A stretch of 64,000 nucleotides of DNA from Leadbetterella byssophila DSM 17132 (GCF_000166395.1 NC_014655.1:1426001-1490000); one strand, 5' to 3'; positions 15,200 to 25,016 are shown, counted from the first letter of the stretch. Program-made: numbers and translations. Notes: generated by a model from the letters alone, not told the origin.

Positions 15200-16897
15200 A
15201 TGGTCATGAGCAAGCAACTCGCGTGGCCATTACTCATTCTGGTACTGGGTTGTTCAAAACCTACAGCGGATGAGTCCTCCCAAATCACCGCTTGCACAAC
15301 TCCCCAGTTAAACGATGAGGAATGGTACACCTCAGGAAAGAAAGCTCCACTTTTTCAGGGGCTAGAAGGCATCACATTTCCAGTAAGTACGAAAAGTGAT
15401 GAGGCAAGAAAGTATTTTAGGCAAGGCATGATGCTGTCCTATGGATATAATCATGGGGAAGCGGCACGCTCCTTCTTTCAAGCATCTAAAATAGATACCA
15501 ATTTTGCCATGGCATATTGGGGTTTCGCCTATGTTCTAGGACCCAATTACAATTCGCCCATGCGCGAAGAAAATTTGGAACATGCACAAACTGCCATCAA
15601 GAAAGCAAAAGAGAAGTTGGCTTTCGCCAGTGAGATAGAAAGAGCCCTTATTGAGGCTTTGCAAGTAAGATACCAAAAAGACATTTCTAAAGGAAATGAA
15701 GACTATGCCAAAGCCATGAAGAATGTCTTCCAAGCTTTTCCCTCTGATCCGGATGTGGGTGCACTCTATGTAGAATCCTTACTTAATCTTCATCCCTGGA
15801 ATCTGTACAAGAACAAAGAGCCGCTTCCCTGGACCCATGAGATCATTAGTACCTTAGAAGGTTTAATAAAAATCCATCCATTACACGCCGGAATACATCA
15901 TTTTTATATTCATACCCTTGAATCTTCTCCTTTTCCGGAGAGAGCCCTTAGCAGTGCCCGACTCTTAGAGAGTCTTGTGTCAGGTTCCGGTCATCTCATA
16001 CACATGCCCTCTCATATTTATATCAATACAGGTGATTATCATCTGGGAACTTTGACGAATTTGAAGGCACTGGAAGTAGACAGCTTGTATACTACTGCTT
16101 GTCATGCACAGGGCGTTTACCCTCTTACCTACTATCCGCACAACTTACATTTCCTAACAGCCACGGCAACTTTGGAAGGAAATTCAGCCCTAGCTTGGAA
16201 TGCCGCTAAAAAACTCCAATCAAAAATCCATAAACCCTTTATGAAGTTGAGAGAATGGAGTACTTTACAGCATTATTTTTGTATCCCCTTCTTCGTAGGA
16301 GTTAAGTTTTCCTTGTGGGAAGATCTACTTAATCAGCCTTCCCCGGACTTAGATTACCCCAAAGCCATTTGGCATTATGCCAGAGGAATGGCCTATTTAG
16401 GAAGAAATGACATTTCACATGCGGAAATAGAAGCGCAGGCTCTAAAAAACTACCTAAATAATGAGGAAATCAAAAAACTCAGCATTTGGGAGATCAATAC
16501 CTGCAATGATATAGTAAACATTGCCCATCATGTTCTTCAGGGCCAAATGGCTTTGGCTAAAAATGACTATAAAAAAGGAATACAGCTCCTCAAGAAAGCC
16601 GTACAATTAGAAGATAATTTGAATTATAATGAGCCTCCAGATTGGTTCTTCTCTGTCCGTCATCTCTTAGGAGCTGCCCTTCTTCAGAACGGCCAATACG
16701 CTTCTGCCGCTCAAGTCTACAAAGAAGATCTAGACCAATGGAAAAAGAACGGATGGGCGCTATCAGGCTTAAGACAGGCCCTGCTAGCCCAAGGTAAAAC
16801 AAAAGAAGCTCGAGAAGTGGAAGTACAATTAGAAGAAGCATGGCAATATGCCGATCGAAAAATCTCTAGTAGTTTTAGTAGGTTTCCGATAAAGTAA
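15200..16897 (+). CDS. TPR-repeat lipoprotein
   Basis: 565 residues (start ATG 15200, or ATG 15206 two codons later). It has a lipoprotein signal with lipobox LVLGC, then helical repeats with TPR character: YFRQGMMLSYGYNHGEAARS, AYWGFAYVLGPN, HYARGMAYLGRNDISHAE and LLGAALLQNGQYASAAQVY. Several HxxxYP/HIYINTGDY stretches recur in this family of tetratricopeptide lipoproteins of Bacteroidota. Probably anchored in the outer or inner membrane, facing the periplasm; role unknown. Its 3' end overlaps the convergent GNAT gene by 23 bases. Confidence 0.85.
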   Translation: MVMSKQLAWPLLILVLGCSKPTADESSQITACTTPQLNDEEWYTSGKKAPLFQGLEGITFPVSTKSDEARKYFRQGMMLSYGYNHGEAARSFFQASKIDTNFAMAYWGFAYVLGPNYNSPMREENLEHAQTAIKKAKEKLAFASEIERALIEALQVRYQKDISKGNEDYAKAMKNVFQAFPSDPDVGALYVESLLNLHPWNLYKNKEPLPWTHEIISTLEGLIKIHPLHAGIHHFYIHTLESSPFPERALSSARLLESLVSGSGHLIHMPSHIYINTGDYHLGTLTNLKALEVDSLYTTACHAQGVYPLTYYPHNLHFLTATATLEGNSALAWNAAKKLQSKIHKPFMKLREWSTLQHYFCIPFFVGVKFSLWEDLLNQPSPDLDYPKAIWHYARGMAYLGRNDISHAEIEAQALKNYLNNEEIKKLSIWEINTCNDIVNIAHHVLQGQMALAKNDYKKGIQLLKKAVQLEDNLNYNEPPDWFFSVRHLLGAALLQNGQYASAAQVYKEDLDQWKKNGWALSGLRQALLAQGKTKEAREVEVQLEEAWQYADRKISSSFSRFPIK

Positions 16898-17333
16898 GCC
16901 TATATACATGCTCCCCTAATTCTACACCTTGATATTCAAATCCGGCCTTCTCCAAAACTCTACAAGAGGCCGGATTATCTAAGAAAACCTTTGCAATTAA
17001 TCGCTCAAACCGTCCCCTGGCTTGATGAATTACCTTTTCTACAGCTCTAGTAGCTATACCCTGCCCCCAATACGGAACGCCTATCCAGTATCCCACTTCT
17101 GCCTCCTCCGGTTGGTGATGAACCTGCAGACTGACCACTCCCACAAAGTCCTTCTCTTCGAAAATTCCAAAAACGGAATCGTCCTGACAAAGGCTTAAGA
17201 ATTTTTTGGCATCATCAAGGGTATAGGGATAAGGAAAAGTAGCCCTCAAATGCTTACCCACTCGGGGATCATTAGCCAAAAGTTGAATCTGCTCCGGGAG
17301 AACAGAGGAAATGGGGCGTAAAGTTGTGGTCAT
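16875..17333 (-). CDS. GNAT family N-acetyltransferase
   Basis: 152 residues from the ATG at 17333 (MTTTLRPISSVL); an upstream extension of the frame lacks family similarity. It has the typical order of RimJ/RimL-like acetyltransferases: YTLDDAKKFL, GVVSLQVHHQPEEAEVGYWI, the acetyl-CoA loop GQGIATRAVEKVI and NPASCRVLEKAGFEYQG. It acetylates an amino group on a protein N-terminus or a small molecule; which one is unknown. Confidence 0.9.
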   Translation of the reverse strand: MTTTLRPISSVLPEQIQLLANDPRVGKHLRATFPYPYTLDDAKKFLSLCQDDSVFGIFEEKDFVGVVSLQVHHQPEEAEVGYWIGVPYWGQGIATRAVEKVIHQARGRFERLIAKVFLDNPASCRVLEKAGFEYQGVELGEHVYRLTLSETY

Positions 17334-17379
17334 ATAATAGAAATTTACAAAAATTAATTGATAATTCCAAGTAAAATCA

Positions 17380-17673
17380 TTGAAAATGAAATACCTACTA
17401 TTCCTAACACCATTCTTTCTCTTCAACTCAAGTAAGAATGACCCTATGGATAGATTCGCGGAAATTGAAATTCTACCCGGACATTTAGAGACTTATCTAG
17501 CATTTCTCAATGAAGAAGCAAAGGCCTCTTTAGAAAAAGAAGATGGAGTATTATGCATTCATCCTACCGTCAAAGGAAACCATGTCAGAATGCTAGAAGT
17601 GGAAGCTGCATACCAGGCTCACTTCCTGCATTACAAAAACGCAAAGACTGATAGGATAAAATCCTTGGTATGA
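17380..17673 (+). CDS. Antibiotic-biosynthesis-monooxygenase-like protein, apparently shortened by an in-frame TGA
   Basis: 97 residues: a short signal-like N-terminus (MKMKYLLFLTPFFLFNSS), then a small ABM/quinol monooxygenase domain with EIEILPGHLETYLAFL, VLCIHPTVKGN and the conserved QAHFLHYKNAKTD. The stop TGA (17671-17673) is followed in the same frame by 17 more sense codons (IDVEVTDQEILEMVLKK) before TAA at 17725-17727, so a longer product may have existed. Family members often form dimers by swapping C-terminal strands, which the truncation might affect. Confidence 0.7.
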   Translation: MKMKYLLFLTPFFLFNSSKNDPMDRFAEIEILPGHLETYLAFLNEEAKASLEKEDGVLCIHPTVKGNHVRMLEVEAAYQAHFLHYKNAKTDRIKSLV

Positions 17674-17726
17674 ATAGATGTTGAGGTAACAGATCAAGAA
17701 ATATTGGAAATGGTATTAAAAAAATA

Positions 17727-17748
17727 AAGGGAGGAAAAACCCTCCCTT
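17727..17748 (-). terminator. Terminator of the tricorn-like gene
   Basis: AAGGGAGG (17727-17734) and CCTCCCTT (17741-17748) form an 8-bp stem. On the minus strand it is followed by a T-rich tail (complement of 17716-17726) and lies 4 bases after the tricorn stop at 17752. Confidence 0.65.
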
Positions 17749-17751
17749 ATC

Positions 17752-20700
17752 TTATCTCTTTTCAGCGGCCGGTCTCTTCGGAAATTGAAAAGGTTTCTCT
17801 TTTAATAAACGTTTCACTTCTTCAATGGCCCTTTCTAATTGGACGTCAACTCCTTTTGCAAATGCCCCCAAGTCCTCATCCACATGAATGTCCGGATCTA
17901 CCCCATGACCTTCTTTAAACCAGGTTCCATCCATATTATACATACGGAAAGTAGGAGAAGTCACAGATGCTCCGTCAATGAGATCAGGCGTTCCACTTAT
18001 ACCTATTAAACCGCCCCAAGTACGTGTTCCTATCAAGGGGCCTAATCCTTTTTTCTTAAAATAATCCGGGAAGGCATCTCCTCCTGAACCACTCCAACCG
18101 TTAATAAGCATCACTTTTGGGCCAAAATGACCTGAAGGTGGCCATTTCCAATTTTCCCCATCTCGAGTAGCCCAGCCTGCTAAAGGTTGCCTCTCTAACA
18201 TCTCTATAAAACGGTCAGGGATCTGCCCTCCGTTATTAAAGCGTTCGTCTATAATGAGCGCCTTCTTATCGATCTGCGCATTAAACATACGCATCAATTC
18301 ATTCTGCCCATCAATACCCGTACTTGGTACATAAATGTAGCCCACCTCTCCATTAGTAGCCTCCTCCACGCGCTTCCTCATTCCTTCAATCCAAGCCAAA
18401 TTACGTAGTCTACTCTCGTCATTCATGGTCTTCACTATAGCACGCTTGGCTCCTTCTAAACTTGGCTTATCATTATATGTTAACTCTACCGCAACATTAT
18501 TCAGCCCCGCGAAATAATAATACGGATCTTTATTTGTACTTATCGGCAACCCGTTTACTTCTAAGATGTAAGAGCCTTCTTTGATACCTGATTTTTCAAG
18601 AGGAGAACGCACTTCTGCGTCCCAACTGGCCCCTCTAATGATCTTTCCTACCTTATAATGATTCCCATCAGCTTGCCAATCTATCCCCAAATAACCTACT
18701 TGCTTGGATTTCGAAACTTCTAAATCTCCTCCGCTGTAATATGTATGGGAAGCATTCAATTCTCCAATTAACTCACCTAAAATGAGTGCAACATCATTTC
18801 GATTTGCAGCACCTTCTAAGACCTTCAGGTATTTCTTCTTCATACCTTCCCAGTCCACTCCATGCATATTTTTATCATAGAAGAAGTCTCTCTGAATTCT
18901 CCAAGCATCCATGAAGATTTGCTTCCACTCCGCTTTAGGGTCAATGGTAGCTATCATGGTCTTCAGGTTCATGGTTTTGTCTAACTTAGCCCCTTCATTT
19001 GGATCAATAACGCCAAATTGACCGCCCTTATTGATTAAAAGTTTATTCCGATCTCCCGAAGCCGTATATCCACCAATTCCATCTATAATGGTCTTTTCTT
19101 CTTTCTTATCAAAATCATATACTTTCAGAGAAGCCTGACCTTCCGCTCCGGTGTTAGGATACCTCATAAATATAATCTTGTTCTTATAGGCCAATAGACT
19201 TCCCAAATTTCCGGCAGGGATAGGCAGTAATTCCATTCTACTTTCCATACCTTCTAAATCAATATCTACTGTTTTTTTTGCAGGTTTTGCTGCCGCATCT
19301 CCAGACTTTCCTTCCGCCCCTTTTGTCTCTGCAGGTTTGGGTTCATCCTCCTTTATAGTAACCACATCATCTTTCAGCGCTAGGAAGGAGGTACTATCCT
19401 TACTTAATGTAATCACACCGATCTGCGAAGAGTTAGCGTAAACAAAAGTATTGTCAAAGTCGGAATAATAAGGACGAAAAGCTTGTTGTGTTACTACAAA
19501 CAAATACCTACCAGAGGGATCAAAGCTTGGATTGCTGCAGGAGTAGAAACCATCAGTAATCTTAGTACTCTTACCGCTTTCCACATTATACAAGAATACT
19601 GCTCTGTGGCTGTTGGGAAGGTCTCTGGAATAAGCTATCCACCTACTATCAGAAGACCATTCGCAGGAAAACCCTGCAGTATTTCCATGACTGAATATCA
19701 AAAGCTTATCCACCTTCTTCGTGGTTTGAGTGCTCAGATCAAATACTTTAATCTCACCGGCCTGATCTATAAAACAGATCTTCTTTGAGTCAGGAGACCA
19801 ATAAGGGGTATATTTAAATCCCGGACCATAGGAGGTCAATTTCTTTTTTGTCGATGGCTGTTCAATGGATTGGAGGTATAATTCATATTCTCCTGACTCA
19901 TCTGACCAAAAGGCGATATTTTTACCGTTCGGAGAGTATTCAGGTGTTCTTTCTGCAATGCCCGAAGTGTTCGTCAGATTCCTAGCCACACCTTCTTTTG
20001 TAGGAAGAGAAAATACATCTCCTCTGGCTGAGAATAGGGCTCTTTTCCCATCGTAGCTCAAGGAGACACTTTGAATATATCTATCTACACTCTCCTGCCT
20101 TGGCATATAGTCGCTCATATCTGACAGGATTTGAACTTGGACAGTCTTGACTGTTTTATCCTTAATGGAATACAAATGCAACTTTCCCCCTTGCTCAAAA
20201 ATAATCTCTCCATTGCCCAAGGAAGGGTAATGAATATCAAGATCCTTATAATGGGTCAACTGTTCTGTTTTACCTGTTTTGGTGTCGTAGGACCAAAGAT
20301 TCATCCTTTCTTCCTTTCCTCTATCAGATAGAAAATAAAGCACATCACCGGACCACATTGGGAATTCATCTCCTCCTCCATCTTGAGGTGAAATCCTTTT
20401 GGAGGTATTATCCTTAAAATCATAGATCTGTATAGTCCCTTTGGTTCCACCTTTATATCTTTTCCAATATCTGCCTACTTGTGACATATAGACCACAGCC
20501 ATTTTCGAGCCATCTGGCGAGAATGATCCAAACTCCGCATATTCTAATGGAAGTTTACTTTCAGGTCCACCTTCCTTCTTCACCTTGTAGAATTGATTGT
20601 AGCGTTGTTTACCGCTAAACCTGGCAGAGGCGAAAATAACTTCCTTCCCATCTACTGTCCAATCCACTACACGATCTTGGTAACCATGAGAAGTTAGCCT

Positions 20701-20997
20701 TCTGGGAGTTCCTCCCGTCACAGGAACCACATACACATCAGTATTCCCGTCATAATTTCCTGAAAAGGCTATCTCTTTTCCATCCGGAGAAAATTTAGGG
20801 TAAGTTTCTACACCCGGAGGTGAACTTAATTTCTGTGCTTGCCCTCCAGTTTTGGGCACTAGCCATAAATCATTGGCATAAGAAAATACAATGTGTGTGG
20901 AAGAAACATCCGGATACTTCATCAATGAAGCATCAACCTGGGAAAAGGCAGGAACCGCCAAGCAAGTTGCAATGGCATAATTTAGTAGATTTTTCAT
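17752..20997 (-). CDS. Tricorn-type protease (S41, beta-propellers and PDZ)
   Basis: 1081 residues, the length of tricorn proteases. It has a signal peptide ending AFSQ, then many TolB/WD40-like propeller repeats (YPKFSPDGKEIAFS, RTPEYSPNGKNIAFW, YTPYWSPDSKKICF). Next come a helical domain with ASHTYYSGGD (catalytic His area), a PDZ domain (GSYILEVNGLPISTN) and an S41 core with GWSGSGGDAFPDYF; the nucleophile Ser is near residue 967 and KEGHGVDPD supplies the Glu. It degrades peptides released by other proteases, here in the periplasm or outside the cell. A linker rich in E, K, P and A (PAETKGAEGKSGDAAAKPA) sits between propeller and catalytic parts. Confidence 0.93.
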   Translation of the reverse strand: MKNLLNYAIATCLAVPAFSQVDASLMKYPDVSSTHIVFSYANDLWLVPKTGGQAQKLSSPPGVETYPKFSPDGKEIAFSGNYDGNTDVYVVPVTGGTPRRLTSHGYQDRVVDWTVDGKEVIFASARFSGKQRYNQFYKVKKEGGPESKLPLEYAEFGSFSPDGSKMAVVYMSQVGRYWKRYKGGTKGTIQIYDFKDNTSKRISPQDGGGDEFPMWSGDVLYFLSDRGKEERMNLWSYDTKTGKTEQLTHYKDLDIHYPSLGNGEIIFEQGGKLHLYSIKDKTVKTVQVQILSDMSDYMPRQESVDRYIQSVSLSYDGKRALFSARGDVFSLPTKEGVARNLTNTSGIAERTPEYSPNGKNIAFWSDESGEYELYLQSIEQPSTKKKLTSYGPGFKYTPYWSPDSKKICFIDQAGEIKVFDLSTQTTKKVDKLLIFSHGNTAGFSCEWSSDSRWIAYSRDLPNSHRAVFLYNVESGKSTKITDGFYSCSNPSFDPSGRYLFVVTQQAFRPYYSDFDNTFVYANSSQIGVITLSKDSTSFLALKDDVVTIKEDEPKPAETKGAEGKSGDAAAKPAKKTVDIDLEGMESRMELLPIPAGNLGSLLAYKNKIIFMRYPNTGAEGQASLKVYDFDKKEEKTIIDGIGGYTASGDRNKLLINKGGQFGVIDPNEGAKLDKTMNLKTMIATIDPKAEWKQIFMDAWRIQRDFFYDKNMHGVDWEGMKKKYLKVLEGAANRNDVALILGELIGELNASHTYYSGGDLEVSKSKQVGYLGIDWQADGNHYKVGKIIRGASWDAEVRSPLEKSGIKEGSYILEVNGLPISTNKDPYYYFAGLNNVAVELTYNDKPSLEGAKRAIVKTMNDESRLRNLAWIEGMRKRVEEATNGEVGYIYVPSTGIDGQNELMRMFNAQIDKKALIIDERFNNGGQIPDRFIEMLERQPLAGWATRDGENWKWPPSGHFGPKVMLINGWSGSGGDAFPDYFKKKGLGPLIGTRTWGGLIGISGTPDLIDGASVTSPTFRMYNMDGTWFKEGHGVDPDIHVDEDLGAFAKGVDVQLERAIEEVKRLLKEKPFQFPKRPAAEKR

Positions 20998-21034
20998 AAA
21001 ATAAAATTTGTGTACTATGGGTCAAACTGTGGAA

Positions 21035-21042
21035 CAAAAGTA
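21035..21042 (-). promoter_or_regulatory. -7 box of the tricorn-like gene
   Basis: Minus-strand TACTTTTG, matching TAnnTTTG, 38 bases upstream of the start codon. No good -33 TTTG at the standard distance. The rest of the 337-base gap (20998-21334) holds the terminator of the next gene and nothing else I can recognise. Confidence 0.4.
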
Positions 21043-21284
21043 AATCAATTTCTTATACAAAAAGAAATGACCATGGTTTTTCTGAGCATAAGTAACTAAT
21101 TTCAAGAAACTTGATTTCTCTCATTCAATGTCCTACTAAGACCTCTTCATAAGTTTTTCAAAAAGATAATTAATATAAGGTCTATAATTATGTAGGAAAT
21201 GTTGCAAGTACCAAAAAAAATATTGTAGGAGCAGACACCCCTTTGACCTTACTTTAAACACTAGAATTTCAAACGGGCAGGCAC

Positions 21285-21310
21285 AAAAAAAAGGCTCCGT
21301 ATCCGGAGCC
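21285..21310 (-). terminator. Terminator of the outer-membrane barrel gene
   Basis: GGCTCC (21293-21298) pairs with GGAGCC (21305-21310). On the minus strand the stem is followed by eight T (complement of 21285-21292). It lies 25 bases after the stop codon at 21335. Confidence 0.75.
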
Positions 21311-21334
21311 TCCTGTCAAATTTAGCGATAATTA

Positions 21335-21919
21335 TTATTTCACCGGGAAACTTACACCTACGTTTAAGCCCCAAGCGTTATTGTGGATTTTAGATTCGAG
21401 TTTTGAAATATCTACTAAACCTAGACCGTAGTGTAAGTCAGCGTTTAACCAGATCTGATTCGACAGACGAACATTAAGTCCTGCAGCAGCTTTCAGACCT
21501 GCATCCACTTTGTTATAATCGTCTTTATTTAAATTAATCTTTGTTCCTCCAAAATTGGTCAAGAACCCAACATACGGACCGGCCATTAATTTTGGTCGTA
21601 CGGCTGAACCTTGTTTACCGAAATAGGCCACACCATAAACAGGAATTTGAATATAACCTGTTTTTAACACCTCAGATGAATTCGTATATTCTGTTCCCAA
21701 AGAAGTGTATAAGGCTTCAATTCTAAGACCAAATTTATCATTCTTCGAGTGATTCAAGAATGCGCCTACGTTTAAATCAGCAGCTTTCCATTTCTCAAAA
21801 GAGATATCTCCTTTTTGAACAGATGAGTTAATTCCGATCAATGGACCTATGCTTGTGGTTTGTGCGAATGTGCTGTTAATTCCTAATAGAAAAGCAAATC
21901 CTAAAATGTACTTTTTCAT
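21335..21919 (-). CDS. Outer-membrane beta-barrel protein (PorT/OmpA-like fold)
   Basis: 194 residues with a signal peptide (MKKYILGFAFLLGINSTFAQ). An alternating hydrophobic beta-strand pattern follows: SIGPLIGINSSV, FGLRIEALYTSLGTEY, IQIPVYGVAYFG, KLMAGPYVGFLTNFGG and WGLNVGVSFPVK at the end. The size fits an 8-stranded barrel of the outer-membrane beta-barrel family common in Bacteroidota. Function unknown. It has a well-formed promoter and its own terminator, so it is a single-gene unit. Confidence 0.85.
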   Translation of the reverse strand: MKKYILGFAFLLGINSTFAQTTSIGPLIGINSSVQKGDISFEKWKAADLNVGAFLNHSKNDKFGLRIEALYTSLGTEYTNSSEVLKTGYIQIPVYGVAYFGKQGSAVRPKLMAGPYVGFLTNFGGTKINLNKDDYNKVDAGLKAAAGLNVRLSNQIWLNADLHYGLGLVDISKLESKIHNNAWGLNVGVSFPVK

Positions 21920-21968
21920 GATTCAAAGAGTTTAAGTGTAATTGTGTCAAAGCGTTTACTTGACATCA

Positions 21969-22001
21969 CAAATTTAGATGTACATTCTTTGATATTGCAA
22001 A
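21969..22001 (-). promoter_or_regulatory. Bacteroidota promoter of the outer-membrane barrel gene
   Basis: On the minus strand TTTG (complement of 21998-22001), then 21 bases, then TAAATTTG (complement of 21969-21976). Both boxes match TTTG-N19-21-TAnnTTTG. The untranslated leader would be about 43 bases. Apart from this and the next terminator the 310-base gap 21920-22229 shows nothing. Confidence 0.6.
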
Positions 22002-22198
22002 TCCACATTTTCCTGAGTGGAGATTTCGCCCTATTTTTCGGTTTAAGTTTTAAGCTGAAATTAATATAGAAAGGAGCCATTTCCCCTCTTTATTCACAGA
22101 TTCATAAGGTCTTTTACATTTTGTATTTTTTTGAGAATACTAGTTTTTAGATTGGCCTTAAATTTTCATTAAATTTTATTTTGCTATCCAAAAGGCAT

Positions 22199-22224
22199 AA
22201 AAAAACCCGGCCTATAGCCGGGTT
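22199..22224 (-). terminator. Terminator of the 928-residue repeat protein gene
   Basis: AACCCGGC (22204-22211) and GCCGGGTT (22217-22224) form a GC-rich stem with a five-base loop. On the minus strand it is followed by a T run (complement of the A run up to 22205). Confidence 0.75.
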
Positions 22225-22229
22225 CGAGA

Positions 22230-25016
22230 TCATTTGATTTTCGTTGTCTTTACGGGTAAACAGTTGCCCCCTTGCTTACATATGGTAATTTGGACAGAAT
22301 CCTTATCATCTTCCTCCTCAGGATCATTAAACGGATCCTCATCAAAGGTTGAATCCTTGTCCACACCTCCATTTGCTGAAGCTATTTCTGCCCCATTTCT
22401 AAGCGTAGGTTTGGCATCTGATTTAACTTTGAATATAATTTCAATTATCTTTTGCTCACCAGCAGCTAGGTGGTCTATGGTTTGATTTAATTTTGCCTTT
22501 CCATCTTGGAGTGTCCAATCCGCGCTTAATAATTCTAATCCATCCGGCGCGTAGTCCACTACTTGAATATCATGCGCATCTAAGGTACCTTCGTTTTTGA
22601 TGACAATTTCGAAAATCACCTCATCATTCTCCTTAAACACTGCTTTTTGACCAGATTTAACTCTCTTTTCTAAGGCTAAGTCAAATTCTCCTACTCTAAT
22701 AGTGATCACTGCATCGTCGCAGTTGGTAGGGTTAGCCTTTTCACATATGGTGTAAGGCAAGGTGTAAGTACCAGGAACTGCGCCTTCCTCCACATGAACG
22801 GTTCCGTCCGGATAAAGCTTAACTTTATCATTATCTACTCCATCAAACTGTAAAGAAACGGGTTGATCAACTATAACTCCATTTACTTTTAAATCCACTA
22901 ATTCAGGAAGTACCGGAGCGGAATCTAAAGAATCATTGGCAAAGATGACCGTTGGGGTGACGTATGGAACATGGGAAGATACCGTCCCAAAGTCGTCATC
23001 ATTCGCTACAATAGGCAAGAATGCCTTAACTCTAATGATGATTTTAGCGTCATCACAATTGCCGGGATCTGCTACTTCACACAAGGTATAGTTCAAACTA
23101 TAGGTACCTTCGGGAGTGCCTTGTTCTACACTTACCGTACCATCTTCTAGTAATTTCACACGAGAATCCTCTGTACCTGTTCCTTCATTTACTAAGGCCA
23201 CTTCTCCATGTACTCCATTCACTTTCCATTCAACCTCTGAAGGTACGACCGGTGAATGATTCAAGGAATCATTCTGAAGGATAGTAAAGGAAGAAGTAAA
23301 AGGAGAAGTAGAATAAATGCTTCCAAAATCATCATCTTCTGCTACAATAGAGCTAGTTTCCTTTACGCGTATGGTAATGATAGCGTCATCGCACTTATCA
23401 GGTTGATTTCTATCACAAAGTGTATATGTTAAAGTATACGTACCTGCGGGAGCTCCTGCCTCAATGGTCACTTTCCCGTCTGGCTGGAGATAAACGCCTG
23501 GCCCGTCTAACGGCACATTGGCGTTTACTTCGGTCCCATTAACTTTCAAAATGACTTGAGAAGGATCCACAGGTTGAGCATTGAGAATATCATTCTCGAA
23601 GATGGTACCCGGAGTAGTATATGCCACAGTGGAAGTATGTGTACCAAAGTCATCATCATTCGCCTCTATTGTAGAATTTACTCCGAAATTATTACTTATT
23701 AGGTTTCCTGATGGAATAGAGAAATGTATAATTCCATCAGCACTTCCGTCTTTCGTGGCAGAGGGGCCTTCGCCTGTGGAGTACCAACCGGTAGGCAAGG
23801 AAGGCATATTTGAACCTTCAGGCGTCTGATGTAAAACTAAAGTGTAATTACCATTTGCTACATCATAGAAGGTAAATGCTCCATTTTCCACGGCTACTGT
23901 AGATAGAATATTTCCACCTCCGTCTAATAAGGAAACATACAAAGGATGGGCATATATCAAAGAACCATCCATCCCACCTGTGTGCCCGGATATTTGAGTA
24001 GGATCCGGTGCCGCATCGTGGAAAACCTTTCCTCCTACATTATTTTCTACGGTAAAGAAGCCACCTCCGGCTACGAAGTCTAAACCACCGTCATCCGTTC
24101 CGTCTGTATCTAAAGGAAATCCGGAACTAAGATCTACTAAGGCCTGGCCAGAGGCAGTGACATCATTCGCAAACAAGGAGATGCCATAAAACACTTCATC
24201 AGGACCTACTCCTAAATCTTGAAGGGTGATAAAAGTACCATAGATCTCTTGTGGGTTTATCAGTTGAGAAGGTCTAAGATTACCTCCATCACCCCCATCT
24301 CTCTGTACCACAAGGGTTTTTAAAGTGATACCTGTGCCTCCCCATGCTGAAGACCTTTCTGCGGTTTTCAGTTCACCTAATTGGCTCACTTCTCCCCCAC
24401 TTAGTCCCTTGATCACAGCAAATTTGAAATTATCATTTCCTCCCCTTTCCATGACTAACATACCTGATCTATTCAGCATCAAAGAGTTAGAAGGTGCTTT
24501 AATTCCATTTTCAAAGATGAGATCAATGCGCTCCACATTATTATGTGTAGCCATATTATTGGAAAGTACATTATCTGAGCCCCTATTAAATACGTAGGAA
24601 TTAATCAAGCCCTCCATATCATTCACATACTCAGGAGCCAAATAGAATTGACCATCCTCCTGGTCTCCCTCTACTTCAAAGAATGCCGTAGCCTTATTTC
24701 CGGTAACTGAGTTATCAATACGCTTCAAGGTTACTTTTGAAAATGGAGTATTTCCCTGCTCCCCTCTAACATAGGTTCTGCCGTCCACCTGAAAACTTCT
24801 AATCACCCTATTATATCCCGCTTCAGCTGCACTAAACTTACCAAAGTTCATGGTATAGCTATTAGATGGAGGATAGGGAGTTTGATATCCGGGAACAGTA
24901 TAGGTATGAGGAGAAACTGATTCCTTTTCAGTAACAAACTGTGAGGGAGCTTTTTGAGCCAAAGCTACCCCAAAGAGGAGAAATAAAAATGAGAAACTGG
25001 TAAAAACCTTCTTCAT
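22230..25016 (-). CDS. Large secreted repeat protein with a DUF11-like domain
   Basis: 928 residues. A signal peptide (to GVALAQ) and an N-terminal secreted region of about 470 residues are followed by three tandem repeats of roughly 100 residues. Each repeat begins with (A/N)DDDFG(T/S), passes IF(E/A)ND or ILQND, and ends with YTLCDRNQ/YTLCEV/YTICEK and then C-D-DA-(I/K)-I-TIRV. The repeats contain paired cysteines (TLC...CDD), probably forming a disulfide each. Then comes a DUF11-like domain (DLALEKRVKSGQKAVF ... DYAPDGLELLSADW) and a short acidic tail rich in D/E. It looks like a cell-surface or adhesin-type protein. No sorting domain (type 9 secretion CTD) is obvious, so how it is anchored is unclear. 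Confidence 0.8.
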   Translation of the reverse strand: MKKVFTSFSFLFLLFGVALAQKAPSQFVTEKESVSPHTYTVPGYQTPYPPSNSYTMNFGKFSAAEAGYNRVIRSFQVDGRTYVRGEQGNTPFSKVTLKRIDNSVTGNKATAFFEVEGDQEDGQFYLAPEYVNDMEGLINSYVFNRGSDNVLSNNMATHNNVERIDLIFENGIKAPSNSLMLNRSGMLVMERGGNDNFKFAVIKGLSGGEVSQLGELKTAERSSAWGGTGITLKTLVVQRDGGDGGNLRPSQLINPQEIYGTFITLQDLGVGPDEVFYGISLFANDVTASGQALVDLSSGFPLDTDGTDDGGLDFVAGGGFFTVENNVGGKVFHDAAPDPTQISGHTGGMDGSLIYAHPLYVSLLDGGGNILSTVAVENGAFTFYDVANGNYTLVLHQTPEGSNMPSLPTGWYSTGEGPSATKDGSADGIIHFSIPSGNLISNNFGVNSTIEANDDDFGTHTSTVAYTTPGTIFENDILNAQPVDPSQVILKVNGTEVNANVPLDGPGVYLQPDGKVTIEAGAPAGTYTLTYTLCDRNQPDKCDDAIITIRVKETSSIVAEDDDFGSIYSTSPFTSSFTILQNDSLNHSPVVPSEVEWKVNGVHGEVALVNEGTGTEDSRVKLLEDGTVSVEQGTPEGTYSLNYTLCEVADPGNCDDAKIIIRVKAFLPIVANDDDFGTVSSHVPYVTPTVIFANDSLDSAPVLPELVDLKVNGVIVDQPVSLQFDGVDNDKVKLYPDGTVHVEEGAVPGTYTLPYTICEKANPTNCDDAVITIRVGEFDLALEKRVKSGQKAVFKENDEVIFEIVIKNEGTLDAHDIQVVDYAPDGLELLSADWTLQDGKAKLNQTIDHLAAGEQKIIEIIFKVKSDAKPTLRNGAEIASANGGVDKDSTFDEDPFNDPEEEDDKDSVQITICKQGGNCLPVKTTKIK

